DNA of 64,000 bases from Thermoanaerobacterium sp. CMT5567-10 (GTDB lineage Bacteria > Bacillota > Thermoanaerobacteria > Thermoanaerobacterales > Thermoanaerobacteraceae): positions 1,974,501-2,038,500 of the forward strand of contig NZ_CP130558.2 of NCBI RefSeq assembly GCF_030534315.2. The letters are read 5' to 3'. Within the stretch, counting starts at the first letter, position 1. Every line of letters begins with the position of its first letter. The position numbers were made by a program, and so were the translations under genes. The notes under the pieces were generated by a model. The model saw only the letters and a list, made by a program, of their open reading frames with translations, made no database searches and was not told the DNA's origin. Shown here piece after piece: positions 45,217 through 55,750 of the stretch.

Positions 45217-45464
45217 TGTTGTAATTAATAAAACTGAAATTACACATTCCTCAAAATAGTAGAGATGCATTTGAACTGCTTCGAAAAAATGGTGTCATAG
45301 ATGGTGCATTAGAGAAGAAATTAAAATCCATGGTTGGTTTTAGAAACATCGCTGTGCATAATTATCAATTGATAGATTTGAAAGTTGTCCAGGATTTGAT
45401 TGAAAATGGCTTAAATGATTTGATAGTCTTTTCAAAAATAATACTGCAACAATATAATAATTAG
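45209..45464 (+). pseudogene. hepT: HepT toxin with internal deletion and frameshift
   Basis: Begins MSDVVINKTEI at 45209, as HepT proteins do, then hits a stop after 16 codons. A second frame picks up LKLHIPQNSRDAFELL and runs to TAG at 45462-45464. Compared with the usual about 135-145 aa, roughly 50 residues between the N-terminus and the IPQNSRDAF block are missing. The RNase/AMPylation motif RNIAVHNY (RX4HXY) survives intact in the C-terminal piece. Non-functional as a full toxin. Confidence 0.8.
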
Positions 45465-45680
45465 ATATGGGATTATTTACGAGGGATGGAAGAAAGATGT
45501 TTGGGATTGCAAAGGTGGTTTTTAAAGCCGCCTTATTTTTATGCAAAAAATAAATAAGCAAGTGCAAAGTTTTTCATTTATATTAAGATTTAGTTAATGT
45601 ATAATAAATAAAAGAGAATATTGTGCGTAATTTGATTTAAAATTGATTTATGTTATATTGTTTTACTTGAGGTGGTAACT

Positions 45681-48365
45681 TTGAAGAGAATCGATATTAT
45701 TTATCAGAAACTAAAAGAACTGGATAGAGGAATAGGCGTAAGTGCTTCTGATATAGCTGACTCTCTTGGGCTTAGCAGAGCAAATGTCAGTAGCGATCTA
45801 AATAGACTATGTGATGAAGGAAAAGCAGTTAAAGTAGGTACAAAGCCGGTACTTTTTAGATATGTTGAGGAAATTTCAAATAAAAGAGAAGAGACTTCTC
45901 TTGATAAATTTTTAGAAAAAAATCCAAGCCTATTTTCTGCAGTGGAGCAGGCTAAAGCAGCGATACTGTATCCTCCCAATGGAATGCACATATTAATATT
46001 GGGAGAGACAGGCGTTGGGAAATCAATGTTTGCAGAACTCATACACAAATATGCAATTGAAATGAATAGAATGGATGAAAATTCTCCGTTTATAGTTTTT
46101 AACTGCGCAGATTATGCCAATAATCCACAACTTTTGGTGGGACAAATATTTGGTTCTAAAAAGGGTGCTTATACAGGTGCGGATTATGATAAAGTGGGAC
46201 TTATAGAAAAAGCTGATGGAGGAATACTTTTCCTAGATGAGGTTCATAGGCTTCCACCAGAGGGGCAGGAAATGTTTTTTACCTTTATGGATAAGGGTAT
46301 ATTTAGAAGGCTTGGTGAAACCGATTTAGAGAGAAAATCCAATGTATTGATAATTTCTGCTACTACAGAGAATCCAGATTCTATCCTTCTTAAGACATTT
46401 ACAAGAAGAATTCCGATGATTATACGTCTGCCAAGTCTTCGAGAGAGAAGCATTGATGAGAGATTCAACCTTATCTGCCAATTTATAAGAGAAGAATCGA
46501 ACAAACTCGGTAGACAAATTATTGTGTCGGTAAATTCAATGAAAGCTTTTCTAAGCTATAACTGTCCAAATAACATTGGGCAGTTAAAAACAGATATTCA
46601 GCTTGCGTGTGCAAAAGCATATGCAGATTTTGTTTCAAATAAAAAAGAAGAAATAAAAATAAATAGCATTGATTTGCCACAGTATATAAGAAATGGACTT
46701 TATATGGAAACGGAACACCGTCAACTTTGGAATAAGTTTTTAGAGATAAATAAAAGGTACTACGTATTTGACAAAAATGAAGAGAACATTTTGTTTGAGA
46801 AAGATAGCAGCAAAGATAATATTTATGAAATGATAGATTCTAGGATGCATGAACTTAAAAGCATGGGACTTTCAGGTGAAGAACTTGATAAAGAGATGGA
46901 GAAAGATATAAATGATTACTTTGAAAAGTATTTTCACAAAGTCAATAAGATTATTGACGTTTCTGACATCGAAAATGTCGTTGGCATTGAAATCGTCCAA
47001 ACGGTAGAAGAGATTATAAAATATGCTGAAAAGAGGCTGAAAAAGGAATTAAGCAAAGAACTTTACTGTGGAATGGCGGTACACATATACAATGCAGTTG
47101 AGCGAATTAAGCGAAATAGAAAGATAGTGAATCCACAGCTAAATAGAATTAGAACTGAACATAGTGAAGAATTTAATACAGCCCTTGATTGCCTGAAAAT
47201 AATAGAGCGAGTATTGGATGTATCTATGCCTATCGATGAAGCTGGCTTTCTTGCTATGCTTTTTGCCTACGACGGTAGAGTTGTAAAAGAGCAAGAGAAG
47301 AAAGATGTAAAAGTAATCGTAATTGCACATGGTACTGCTACAGCTAGTTCTATGGTGGAAACTGCCAATAACCTTTTAGGAACGAAATATGCTATAGGCA
47401 TTAATGCTCCCCTTGATGAAAAGCCTCAGCAGGTAATTTCAAGGTTGAAGGCATATCTTAAAAATGCTGGGATAAAATCTGATATCTTATTTTTAGTGGA
47501 CATGGGGTCGCTTACAACTTTTGGGGAAGAAATTGAAAAAGAATTTGGAATAAGGACAAAAACAATTCCGCTTGTAAGTACACTGCATGTCATAGAGGCC
47601 ACAAGAAAGGCAATGATGGGGTATTCTCTAGAGGAAGTATATGATGAAACTTTGAATGTCAATACATTTTTAGAGATTGAGCGGCAGGCTGATTTAGACA
47701 ATGAAATGAAAGGGAAAATCTCTATTGTAACTGTATGTACAACTGGAGAAGGAAGCGCTGTTGCTGTAAAAAATATTCTTGATAAGCATCTTAAATACGA
47801 CAGCAATATATTTGAAATTGTTCCTATAAATCTTGTGGGGACAGAAAGCATTCATACGAGATTGAGAAATATCGAAAGAGAAAACAAAATTTTATGCATA
47901 GTAAGCTCATTTAAAATAGATACAAGCATACCTCAGTATGGATTGCACGAAGTATTAAGTTTAGAGGCCATAAAGCCTATACAGAGGCTTATAGATATTG
48001 AAAATACTTATTTAAAGATGGGAGATACATTAGAAAATCAGTTGAAAAATATCAGCAGTAAAAGTGTTCTACAGGATATAAGAAAGTTCATAGGCGCCAT
48101 TGAAGGTGAACTGAATACAAAAATTAATACAAACGCTTTGATTGGAATAGCCCTGCATGTTGCTTGTATGATAGATAGGTTAAAAGGCGGTGGATCTGTT
48201 GATGAATTTGTTGATAGGGAAAAATATATTTCGGAAAACCGTGAACTTTATAGAATAGTTAAAAAGTCATGTGAGATTTTAAATAAAAAATACGATATAA
48301 ATATTTCAGATGATGAGATTTGCTACATCATGACTTTTTTCAACTACAAAACAATACTTAAATAG
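45681..48365 (+). CDS. levR: LevR-family sigma-54 activator with PRD and PTS domains
   Basis: Enhancer-binding activator of PTS operons, 894 aa. N-terminal winged helix (ASDIADSLGLSRANVSSDLN). AAA+ domain with Walker A GETGVGKSMF, the sigma-54 contact loop GAYTGA (GAFTGA class) and Walker B GGILFLDEVHRL. Then PRD1 (about 430-540), an EIIA-Man-type domain (VIAHGTATASSMVETANNLL, with His), an EIIB-like domain (VTVCTTGEGSAVAVKNIL, with Cys) and PRD2 (NTNALIGIALHVACMIDRL). Phosphorylation by the PTS would tune activity. The start is TTG 45681, or GTG 45672, which overlaps the Shine-Dalgarno GAGGTGG. Two sigma-54 promoters follow immediately downstream. Confidence 0.92.
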   Translation: MKRIDIIYQKLKELDRGIGVSASDIADSLGLSRANVSSDLNRLCDEGKAVKVGTKPVLFRYVEEISNKREETSLDKFLEKNPSLFSAVEQAKAAILYPPNGMHILILGETGVGKSMFAELIHKYAIEMNRMDENSPFIVFNCADYANNPQLLVGQIFGSKKGAYTGADYDKVGLIEKADGGILFLDEVHRLPPEGQEMFFTFMDKGIFRRLGETDLERKSNVLIISATTENPDSILLKTFTRRIPMIIRLPSLRERSIDERFNLICQFIREESNKLGRQIIVSVNSMKAFLSYNCPNNIGQLKTDIQLACAKAYADFVSNKKEEIKINSIDLPQYIRNGLYMETEHRQLWNKFLEINKRYYVFDKNEENILFEKDSSKDNIYEMIDSRMHELKSMGLSGEELDKEMEKDINDYFEKYFHKVNKIIDVSDIENVVGIEIVQTVEEIIKYAEKRLKKELSKELYCGMAVHIYNAVERIKRNRKIVNPQLNRIRTEHSEEFNTALDCLKIIERVLDVSMPIDEAGFLAMLFAYDGRVVKEQEKKDVKVIVIAHGTATASSMVETANNLLGTKYAIGINAPLDEKPQQVISRLKAYLKNAGIKSDILFLVDMGSLTTFGEEIEKEFGIRTKTIPLVSTLHVIEATRKAMMGYSLEEVYDETLNVNTFLEIERQADLDNEMKGKISIVTVCTTGEGSAVAVKNILDKHLKYDSNIFEIVPINLVGTESIHTRLRNIERENKILCIVSSFKIDTSIPQYGLHEVLSLEAIKPIQRLIDIENTYLKMGDTLENQLKNISSKSVLQDIRKFIGAIEGELNTKINTNALIGIALHVACMIDRLKGGGSVDEFVDREKYISENRELYRIVKKSCEILNKKYDINISDDEICYIMTFFNYKTILK

Positions 48366-48378
48366 TACCTTGACCTTA

Positions 48379-48402
48379 CGCGGCATTTTGCCGCCTTTTT
48401 TT
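48379..48402 (+). terminator. Terminator of levR
   Basis: GCGGC, loop ATTTT, GCCGC, then C and seven T. It separates the activator from the sigma-54-driven operon. Confidence 0.85.
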
Positions 48403-48415
48403 ATGCAATGTGTTT

Positions 48416-48431
48416 TGGCACGGTATTTGCA
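48416..48431 (+). promoter_or_regulatory. Sigma-54 promoter 1, ahead of the EIIA gene
   Basis: TGGCACGGTATTTGCA matches the -24/-12 consensus (TGGCAC-N5-TTGCW), with correct GG/GC spacing. About 50 bases ahead of the EIIA start and 15-35 bases after the levR terminator. It depends on RpoN and presumably LevR. Confidence 0.92.
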
Positions 48432-48484
48432 TATTTAATATAATGAAAACACAACAATAATCATGATAAGAAAGGACGTTGCAA

Positions 48485-48814
48485 ATGGAATACGAAGAAA
48501 TAGTTATGAAAATTATTGTAAGCGGTGGTAATGCTAGGTCACATGCGATGACTGCCATTCAGTATGCGAAATCTGGCAATATTAAAGAGGCGAGAAAGGA
48601 GATTGATAAAGCATGTGAGGAGTTGGATAAAGCTCATGACGTGCAAACAAAACTTATTCAAGATGAAGCAGCCGGAAATAGGAAGGAAGTTACGCTTCTT
48701 ATGGTACATGCTCAAGACCACCTTATGAATGCAATAACTGTAAAAGATTTAGCCCAAGAATTTATTGACATGTACGAAAAGCAGTTAAAGCTTGAAAGTG
48801 TTTTGGCACGATAA
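48485..48814 (+). CDS. PTS lactose/cellobiose-family EIIA
   Basis: 109-aa helical phosphocarrier. The phosphorylated His lies in LLMVHAQDHLMNA. It takes phosphate from HPr and passes it to EIIB. ATG 48485 is 8 bases after AAAGGA; a TTG at 48479 is too near. First gene of the LevR-controlled PTS. The end of the gene contains a second sigma-54 promoter. Confidence 0.93.
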   Translation: MEYEEIVMKIIVSGGNARSHAMTAIQYAKSGNIKEARKEIDKACEELDKAHDVQTKLIQDEAAGNRKEVTLLMVHAQDHLMNAITVKDLAQEFIDMYEKQLKLESVLAR

Positions 48815-48819
48815 TTGCA
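48804..48819 (+). promoter_or_regulatory. Sigma-54 promoter 2, ahead of the EIIB gene
   Basis: TGGCACGATAATTGCA, a second match to the -24/-12 consensus. It starts within the last codons of the EIIA gene, whose stop codon lies inside the element, and is 50 bases before EIIB. It could raise EIIB-EIIC over EIIA. Confidence 0.9.
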
Positions 48820-48868
48820 TTATATATTAATAGGAAAACACATTATCTAAAAATGAGGAGGCAGTAGA

Positions 48869-49168
48869 ATGAAAAAAATTACTTTAATTTGTGCAGCCGG
48901 AATGTCTACAAGCTTAATGGTTACAAAGATGAAGGAAGCAGCAAAAAAGTTAGGAGAGGAGGTTGAGATAAGGGCAACTTCAGAGAGCAAATTTAAGCAG
49001 TACGAAAACGATACAGACATCTTGCTTTTAGGACCCCAGGTGGGTTTTCTGCTAAATAAGTATAAACAAACGTACGAACCTAAAGGAATAAAAGTGGAAG
49101 TAATAGACAGTATAGACTATGGAATGATGAATGGAGAAAAAGTTTTAAAAAATGCGTTAGGGCTATAA
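48869..49168 (+). CDS. PTS lactose/cellobiose-family EIIB
   Basis: 99-aa phosphotransfer protein. The active Cys8 in the loop CAAGMSTSLMVTKM accepts phosphate from EIIA and gives it to the sugar. The C-terminal half has a MNGEKVLKNAL helix. Shine-Dalgarno GAGGAGG. Confidence 0.94.
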   Translation: MKKITLICAAGMSTSLMVTKMKEAAKKLGEEVEIRATSESKFKQYENDTDILLLGPQVGFLLNKYKQTYEPKGIKVEVIDSIDYGMMNGEKVLKNALGL

Positions 49169-49200
49169 AAAATGAAATTATGTCAGTGGAGGGAGTATTA

Positions 49201-50487
49201 ATGAATAAATCTAATTTTAGTGAGAAGCTGCAAAAATTTGCACTTTTAATGCAATCTAACAGATATCTACAGGCAATTTCAAATGGATTAATGTCAGCAC
49301 TTCCTATATTAATGATAGGATCATTTGCTGTTTTGTTAGCGGTACTTCCTATCGCTCCGTGGCAAACATTTATCAAAACTACTGGAATTCAGGCAATTCT
49401 TCTAATACCATATAACATAGCAATAGGATGTTTAGCATTATATGTTTCATTTTTAGTTTCTTATAAATTGGTAGAAAGTTTCGAAAAAGAACCGGTAGTA
49501 CCGGCCTTGGTAAGCGTATTTTGCTTTTTACTAGTTACACCAATATCTACTTTTGAAAAACAAAACGCATTCTTATTAAGTTGGTTTGGAGTTCAAGGAT
49601 TATTTACAGCATTAATCGTATCGTTGGTTGCTGCTCGACTATATATATATGTTTTAGATAAGAATTGGACTATAAAAATGCCTGCTGGTGTTCCGCCTAC
49701 TATATCAAATGTATTTTCAGGATTAATACCGGCTGTAATTGTAGGTTTATTCTTTCTTGTGATTGCTGGAGTATTTTCACATACGCACTTTAAATCATTT
49801 ACTCAGTTTATTTATACTTTAGTGCAAACTCCATTATCATCACTTGGTAGTAATTTTATTTCTTTATTTATTATAGTATTGATTCAAATGATTTTATGGT
49901 TCTTTGGAATGCATGGATCATTAGTTGTAAGTAGTATAATTACTGCAGTTTACTTGCCGATGGATTTACAAAACTTACAAGCTTTTTCAGCAGGACAACC
50001 ACTACCTCATATTTTAGGACAACAATTTTATAATCTTTATGCAGGAATCGGGGGAGCCGGTGGTACCTTAGGATTAGTCATCCTTATGTTATTCATTGCT
50101 AAAAGTAAAAGATTAAAGACATTAGGAAAGCTTGCAATTATTCCTGGATGTTTTACTATAAATGAGCCTGTTGTTTTTGGTGTTCCGATGATGTTCAACC
50201 CCATTATGGCTATTCCTTTTATTTCTGTACCATTAATTCAGATTTTGGTTGCCTATATAGTAACCTATATAGGATTAGTACCACCACCAGCAGGGGTTCA
50301 AGTTCCATTTGGTGTACCGGTGATTGTAGCTGGTATTATGCAGGGAAGTTGGAGAATTGGATTATTGCAGCTAGTACTTATAGTGCTTTCTCTAGTTATT
50401 TATTATCCATTTTTCAAAAAATTAGACGATCAAAGTTTGCAAGAAGAGCTTAATGCAGAAAAAACAAATCAACAAGTTCAAGCTTAG
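49201..50487 (+). CDS. PTS lactose/cellobiose-family EIIC permease
   Basis: 428-aa membrane transporter with about ten helices. Conserved features: the LPILMIGSFAVLL region, WFFGMHGSLVVSS and the substrate-site region TINEPVVFGVPMMFNP. ATG 49201 follows GGAGGGAG. Imports and phosphorylates a beta-glucoside or disaccharide with EIIA/EIIB. A 15-bp hairpin follows the gene. Confidence 0.94.
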   Translation: MNKSNFSEKLQKFALLMQSNRYLQAISNGLMSALPILMIGSFAVLLAVLPIAPWQTFIKTTGIQAILLIPYNIAIGCLALYVSFLVSYKLVESFEKEPVVPALVSVFCFLLVTPISTFEKQNAFLLSWFGVQGLFTALIVSLVAARLYIYVLDKNWTIKMPAGVPPTISNVFSGLIPAVIVGLFFLVIAGVFSHTHFKSFTQFIYTLVQTPLSSLGSNFISLFIIVLIQMILWFFGMHGSLVVSSIITAVYLPMDLQNLQAFSAGQPLPHILGQQFYNLYAGIGGAGGTLGLVILMLFIAKSKRLKTLGKLAIIPGCFTINEPVVFGVPMMFNPIMAIPFISVPLIQILVAYIVTYIGLVPPPAGVQVPFGVPVIVAGIMQGSWRIGLLQLVLIVLSLVIYYPFFKKLDDQSLQEELNAEKTNQQVQA

Positions 50488-50520
50488 AAAATAATAAAAT
50501 AAAAAATTTTATCTTCAAAG

Positions 50521-50560
50521 AATAGTTAAAACTCGAGTTCATATACGAGTTTTAACTATT
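50521..50560 (+). terminator. 15-bp perfect hairpin after EIIC
   Basis: AATAGTTAAAACTCG (50521-50535) pairs exactly with CGAGTTTTAACTATT (50546-50560) around a 10-base loop. No long U-tract follows, so it may be a partial terminator or mRNA-processing element between the PTS and hydrolase genes. Confidence 0.65.
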
Positions 50561-50602
50561 CAATAATAATAGATGATTATAATAATTTAAGGAGGCGGGC
50601 AA

Positions 50603-52018
50603 ATGATTGAAAAAATCAAGCTAATACCTGTAACAGAAAAATCTGTCCCTTTCGCACAGGCTTCAGAAAAGTGTAATTTTGCAGAAATAGGCTATGTAGA
50701 AGAAGAATACTTCATGTGGGGAACAGCTAATATATACGAGGATGGGGAGGATCATGCTCCCATAACTATTTATAAAGATGCGCCTTATGTTAACCGATTT
50801 ATAGTGCGCCGTCCCAAAGATGTTGCTAAGTTTAGTGGTAATGTCGTAATTGAAATTTTGAATGCAACGGCATTGTTTGATATCGACCGCATATGGGTTA
50901 GTTCATGGAAGTACTTTACACGAAATGGAGATATTTACATTGGAATAACAAGTAAGTCAGATGTTTTAGATTCACTTTATGCTGCGGATAGGGAAAGGTA
51001 CTCAATACTGTCTTGGAAAAATCCTCTGCCTAATAGACCAGAACCCAAAAATACTGTGTTTAAGTTTTTTCCACAGTATGAAGCTGGACTATTTTGGGAT
51101 ATGTTGACTGACTTTGCGAAGGCACTTCGTACTAAAAGCGAAATAAATCCAATTTCTCAATATGATAACTACAAATTGTATTTAACTGGCTGGTCACAAT
51201 CAGCCACATATATAGTACGTTATGTAAAATCATTTGCTTATTTGGAAAAAAATTGCTCTGAAGGACCGATATTTGATGGTTACTTAGCAGCTGGAGGCGG
51301 TGCTAGGCCAGCACCACTAAATTCTTATGAGCCTATAATTCTTTCAGGTAAAAGCTATTTTGATTCAGAAGGTGCTGGAATAATGGGAGCTAGAGAACCT
51401 TATATTGCTGTCAATACAGAGAGTGAAAATGAAGCTGTCAGGTGGAAAGGAGATAGCGATATTCCAGGAAATCTTTTCCGAGCTTATGAAATTCCAGGAG
51501 CTAGTCATGATTCTGTGAATAATATTTTAAAATGGTATAATGCCGATGAAAATTATATGGTTGGTAATAGGAAAGTCTACAAAGGTATTGATGGATTGCC
51601 TAATGATTACCCTTATGAATACGTGTTTAATGCCGCATTTAGGAATCTCTATTGCTGGGTTCGTGAAGGTGTACCTGCGCCTCATGCTGAGCCTATAAAG
51701 AGAGGACCTGATGGTAAAAATATTAGAGATGTATTTGGTAATGCTGTTGGTGGAATCCGTACTCCTTTTATTGATCTGCCCACAGCTACTTACTATGGTT
51801 TTTCTACAAAACCTGATGGGAGTCAAAGTGTATTTGGACATATGAATCCTTTTTCAAAAGAAAAAATGCAAGCAATTTATACTTCTCTGAAAAACTATCG
51901 TAATCTTGCGGAAAAAAGTACAGATTGTGCAGTTGCTTTGGGTTTCATTCTTCCAGAAGAACGAGATGAAGTTGTTGAGCTTGCAGTTGAACGGGCGGAA
52001 GCGGCAGGATTGCGTTAA
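50603..52018 (+). CDS. Alpha/beta-hydrolase domain protein
   Basis: 471 aa, cytoplasmic (no signal peptide). The nucleophile elbow GWSQSAT (GxSxxA variant of GxSxG) is near residue 200. A late GASHDSVN segment offers the catalytic His. This resembles the large uncharacterised alpha/beta hydrolase family PF20091. Strong GGAGG Shine-Dalgarno. Its place between a glycoside PTS and glycosidase genes suggests it removes an acyl group from an imported glycoside or its aglycone (inference). Confidence 0.75.
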   Translation: MIEKIKLIPVTEKSVPFAQASEKCNFAEIGYVEEEYFMWGTANIYEDGEDHAPITIYKDAPYVNRFIVRRPKDVAKFSGNVVIEILNATALFDIDRIWVSSWKYFTRNGDIYIGITSKSDVLDSLYAADRERYSILSWKNPLPNRPEPKNTVFKFFPQYEAGLFWDMLTDFAKALRTKSEINPISQYDNYKLYLTGWSQSATYIVRYVKSFAYLEKNCSEGPIFDGYLAAGGGARPAPLNSYEPIILSGKSYFDSEGAGIMGAREPYIAVNTESENEAVRWKGDSDIPGNLFRAYEIPGASHDSVNNILKWYNADENYMVGNRKVYKGIDGLPNDYPYEYVFNAAFRNLYCWVREGVPAPHAEPIKRGPDGKNIRDVFGNAVGGIRTPFIDLPTATYYGFSTKPDGSQSVFGHMNPFSKEKMQAIYTSLKNYRNLAEKSTDCAVALGFILPEERDEVVELAVERAEAAGLR

Positions 52019-52115
52019 ACATGTAAAATGTTAAAGTCTTTAGAAAATTAATTGAAATTCCAATATGTAGTAGAGTTCTGGCATTTTGATGTTTTTATAG
52101 ACAAGGAGTGAGAAA

Positions 52116-53396
52116 ATGATAAGACTTACTATTTCAAAAGATAAAAAATACTTTATAAATGGAAACAAAAAATTTTTTTATTTAGCAGATACTTGTTGGA
52201 GTGCATTTACTAACATAAGTTTTGAAGAGTGGGAAGAATATTTATCCTACAGAAAAGTGCAGGGATTTAATGCGCTTCAAATAAATATTCTTCCACAGTG
52301 GGATGCAAGCCAATCAGATATCAATATAATGCCATTTAAAATTAATAAAGATGGTACATTTGATTTTTATTCCATCAACGAAGAATATTTTCATAGAGCT
52401 GAAAAAATGATTGAAGTAGCAGTAAAAAAAGGATTTTTGCCTGCACTTGTTTTACTTTGGTGTAATTATGTGCCAGATACATGGGCGAGCAAATTAAGGG
52501 AAACAAGTAAAATGCCATTAGATGTGGTAGAAACTTATGTAGAACATGTAGCAAAAACTTTTTCAAAATTTTGTCCTATTTATATAATAAGTGGTGATAC
52601 AGATTTTCCAACGGAACTTACAAAAAATTATTACATGCTTGCTTTAAATACAATAAAGAAACTTAGCCCAGAATGTTTAACAACAATGCATCTCCAAGGC
52701 AGATTGACTGAACTACCAGAAGAATTTGTAAATAATAAAAATTTGGATTTTTATATGTTTCAGTCAGGGCATAATTCAGCATATCGTCATATGCCTTATG
52801 AAATGGCACTGAATTTTTATAATAAGTCAGTTAAGAAGCCAATTATAAATGCTGAACCTTGTTATGAACAAATGGGATTTAGCAGAGGTATTTACGGTAG
52901 ATTTACGACTTTTGATGTTAGAAAAGCTGCATGGCAGAGTTTGCTATCAGGAGCCAGTGCTGGTATTACTTATGGTGCACATGGAATTTGGAGCTGGCAT
53001 AAAAAAGGAAAAGAGTTTGAAAAAAATATAGGAGAAGTTTTTGATAAACCATATGATTGGAGAGATGCTTTAAGATTTGATGGAGCATGGGATTATTCTT
53101 TTGCAAAATGGATTTTTGAAATGTATGATCTGTTCGAAATAGAGCCTCTGGATGCAATACTTAATAATACAAGAGAAATTAGAATGGCTGGGAACCCGGA
53201 CTTAAGTACAATTGTGATTTATATGCCATCAAATACAACAGTAATTGTTAATATGAAACTTGAAAATTATAATTTTATTATTATTGATTTAGAAAAAAAA
53301 CATATTGCGAAACCTACTATTGAAACTTCTAATGATAAAACGATAATTCATATGCACAATTTTACCTCAGATGTTTTGATTATTGGAACAAAGTAA
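52116..53396 (+). CDS. Apiosidase-like (DUF4038/GH140-like) glycoside hydrolase
   Basis: 426 aa, no signal peptide. A TIM-barrel opening typical of DUF4038: FFYLADTCWSAFTNISFEEW, then YRKVQGFNALQINILP. Later comes INAEPCYEQMG with the likely catalytic Glu, and an all-beta C-terminal domain (about 360-426). Relatives remove apiose or act on rhamnogalacturonan side chains. An intracellular copy would act on an imported (phosphorylated) apiosyl- or related glycoside (inference). It shares direction with the PTS genes. Confidence 0.75.
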   Translation: MIRLTISKDKKYFINGNKKFFYLADTCWSAFTNISFEEWEEYLSYRKVQGFNALQINILPQWDASQSDINIMPFKINKDGTFDFYSINEEYFHRAEKMIEVAVKKGFLPALVLLWCNYVPDTWASKLRETSKMPLDVVETYVEHVAKTFSKFCPIYIISGDTDFPTELTKNYYMLALNTIKKLSPECLTTMHLQGRLTELPEEFVNNKNLDFYMFQSGHNSAYRHMPYEMALNFYNKSVKKPIINAEPCYEQMGFSRGIYGRFTTFDVRKAAWQSLLSGASAGITYGAHGIWSWHKKGKEFEKNIGEVFDKPYDWRDALRFDGAWDYSFAKWIFEMYDLFEIEPLDAILNNTREIRMAGNPDLSTIVIYMPSNTTVIVNMKLENYNFIIIDLEKKHIAKPTIETSNDKTIIHMHNFTSDVLIIGTK

Positions 53397-53538
53397 TTTG
53401 CAATTTAAGTATTTTATTTAGAAATTAAAATTTTAAAAAATTAAATTAACAGAATAATTTTGCAGACAAATTTCTCTAAACATTATTAATACCATATTAA
53501 TACAAATGAATGTTTTATAGAAAAGGGGTATGATTTAA

Positions 53539-54948
<1,410 letters not shown>

Positions 54949-55750
54949 TGTATAACTTTAGCAGGCGGTAAAAAATAGAAAAAGGAAGGTACTAAAAAAT
55001 ACCTTCCCTTCACATGAATCATCCGCTATAATGTTTAAATAAAAAAGACCAAATGTTATAGAGGTGATTACATGTTCGGGTTAAGTTTAAACCATAATGA
55101 AATAAATTTCAAGGATTTAGAAGCGAAAATTTATAAATTTGTTTGCGACGAAGCTTGTGAACTAATAGCTCAAATCCTTACGATGATAGATGATATGCTA
55201 CTAGAAAAAAGAGACAAGAAAGAATATAGATGTAAAGGCAAAAACACACAAATATAAAAACGGTCATGGGCACTGTTGAATTTGATAAAAGAATTTATGA
55301 ACAGACAAACAAAGAAGGAAAAAAAGAATATATTTATCTTTAGACAAATATTTAAAAATGGATACAATAGGGTATATATCAACGATTGTGTGTTCTTATT
55401 TCTACATATAATTGTCATTTTCCTGCTTTTTAACCTAATAAAATTTTACACTATCGAGATTGTATACTTTGATATGAATTTGGTCATAAATTGTTTCTTT
55501 TCATCTGTGAAATTTAATATTACACTCATATTGTAGAGATTACAATAATCCCCATATATTTTTCATAAAAATTTTTTCATTTAATTATCCATGAAATGGC
55601 TTTTAAATTATTAAAATATGATTCTTCAAATGTATGAATTTACAACAATAACATGGAAACGTGAAAATAATAAAACGATGTAGAAGCTAATAATAAATGT
55701 TATAAACCGTCATAAATATAAAATTTTTGAAGCAAGAAAATTCTCTCAAA
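54949..55750. other. 800-base gap with hairpin and ISLre2 remnant
   Basis: Contains a hairpin GGAAGGTA / TACCTTCC (54984-55007), whose T-run is better on the minus strand, and a decayed ISLre2 transposase start (listed separately). From about 55400 to 55750 I see only AT-rich sequence. Confidence 0.6.
55072..55400 (+). pseudogene. ISLre2-family transposase, N-terminal remnant
   Basis: ATG 55072 opens 61 codons: FKDLEAKIYKFVCDEACELI and LLEKRDKKEYRCKG, typical of the ISLre2 start. After a frameshift it continues KTVMGTVEFDKRIY, then after another LDKYLKMDTIGYIS. The catalytic core is absent. Confidence 0.7.

Noticed and set aside
55500-55750. RAT/terminator pair for a BglG-type antiterminator before the second PTS regulator
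   Set aside because: I found no convincing RAT consensus; the regulator's EIIB-EIIA architecture suggests DNA binding instead.
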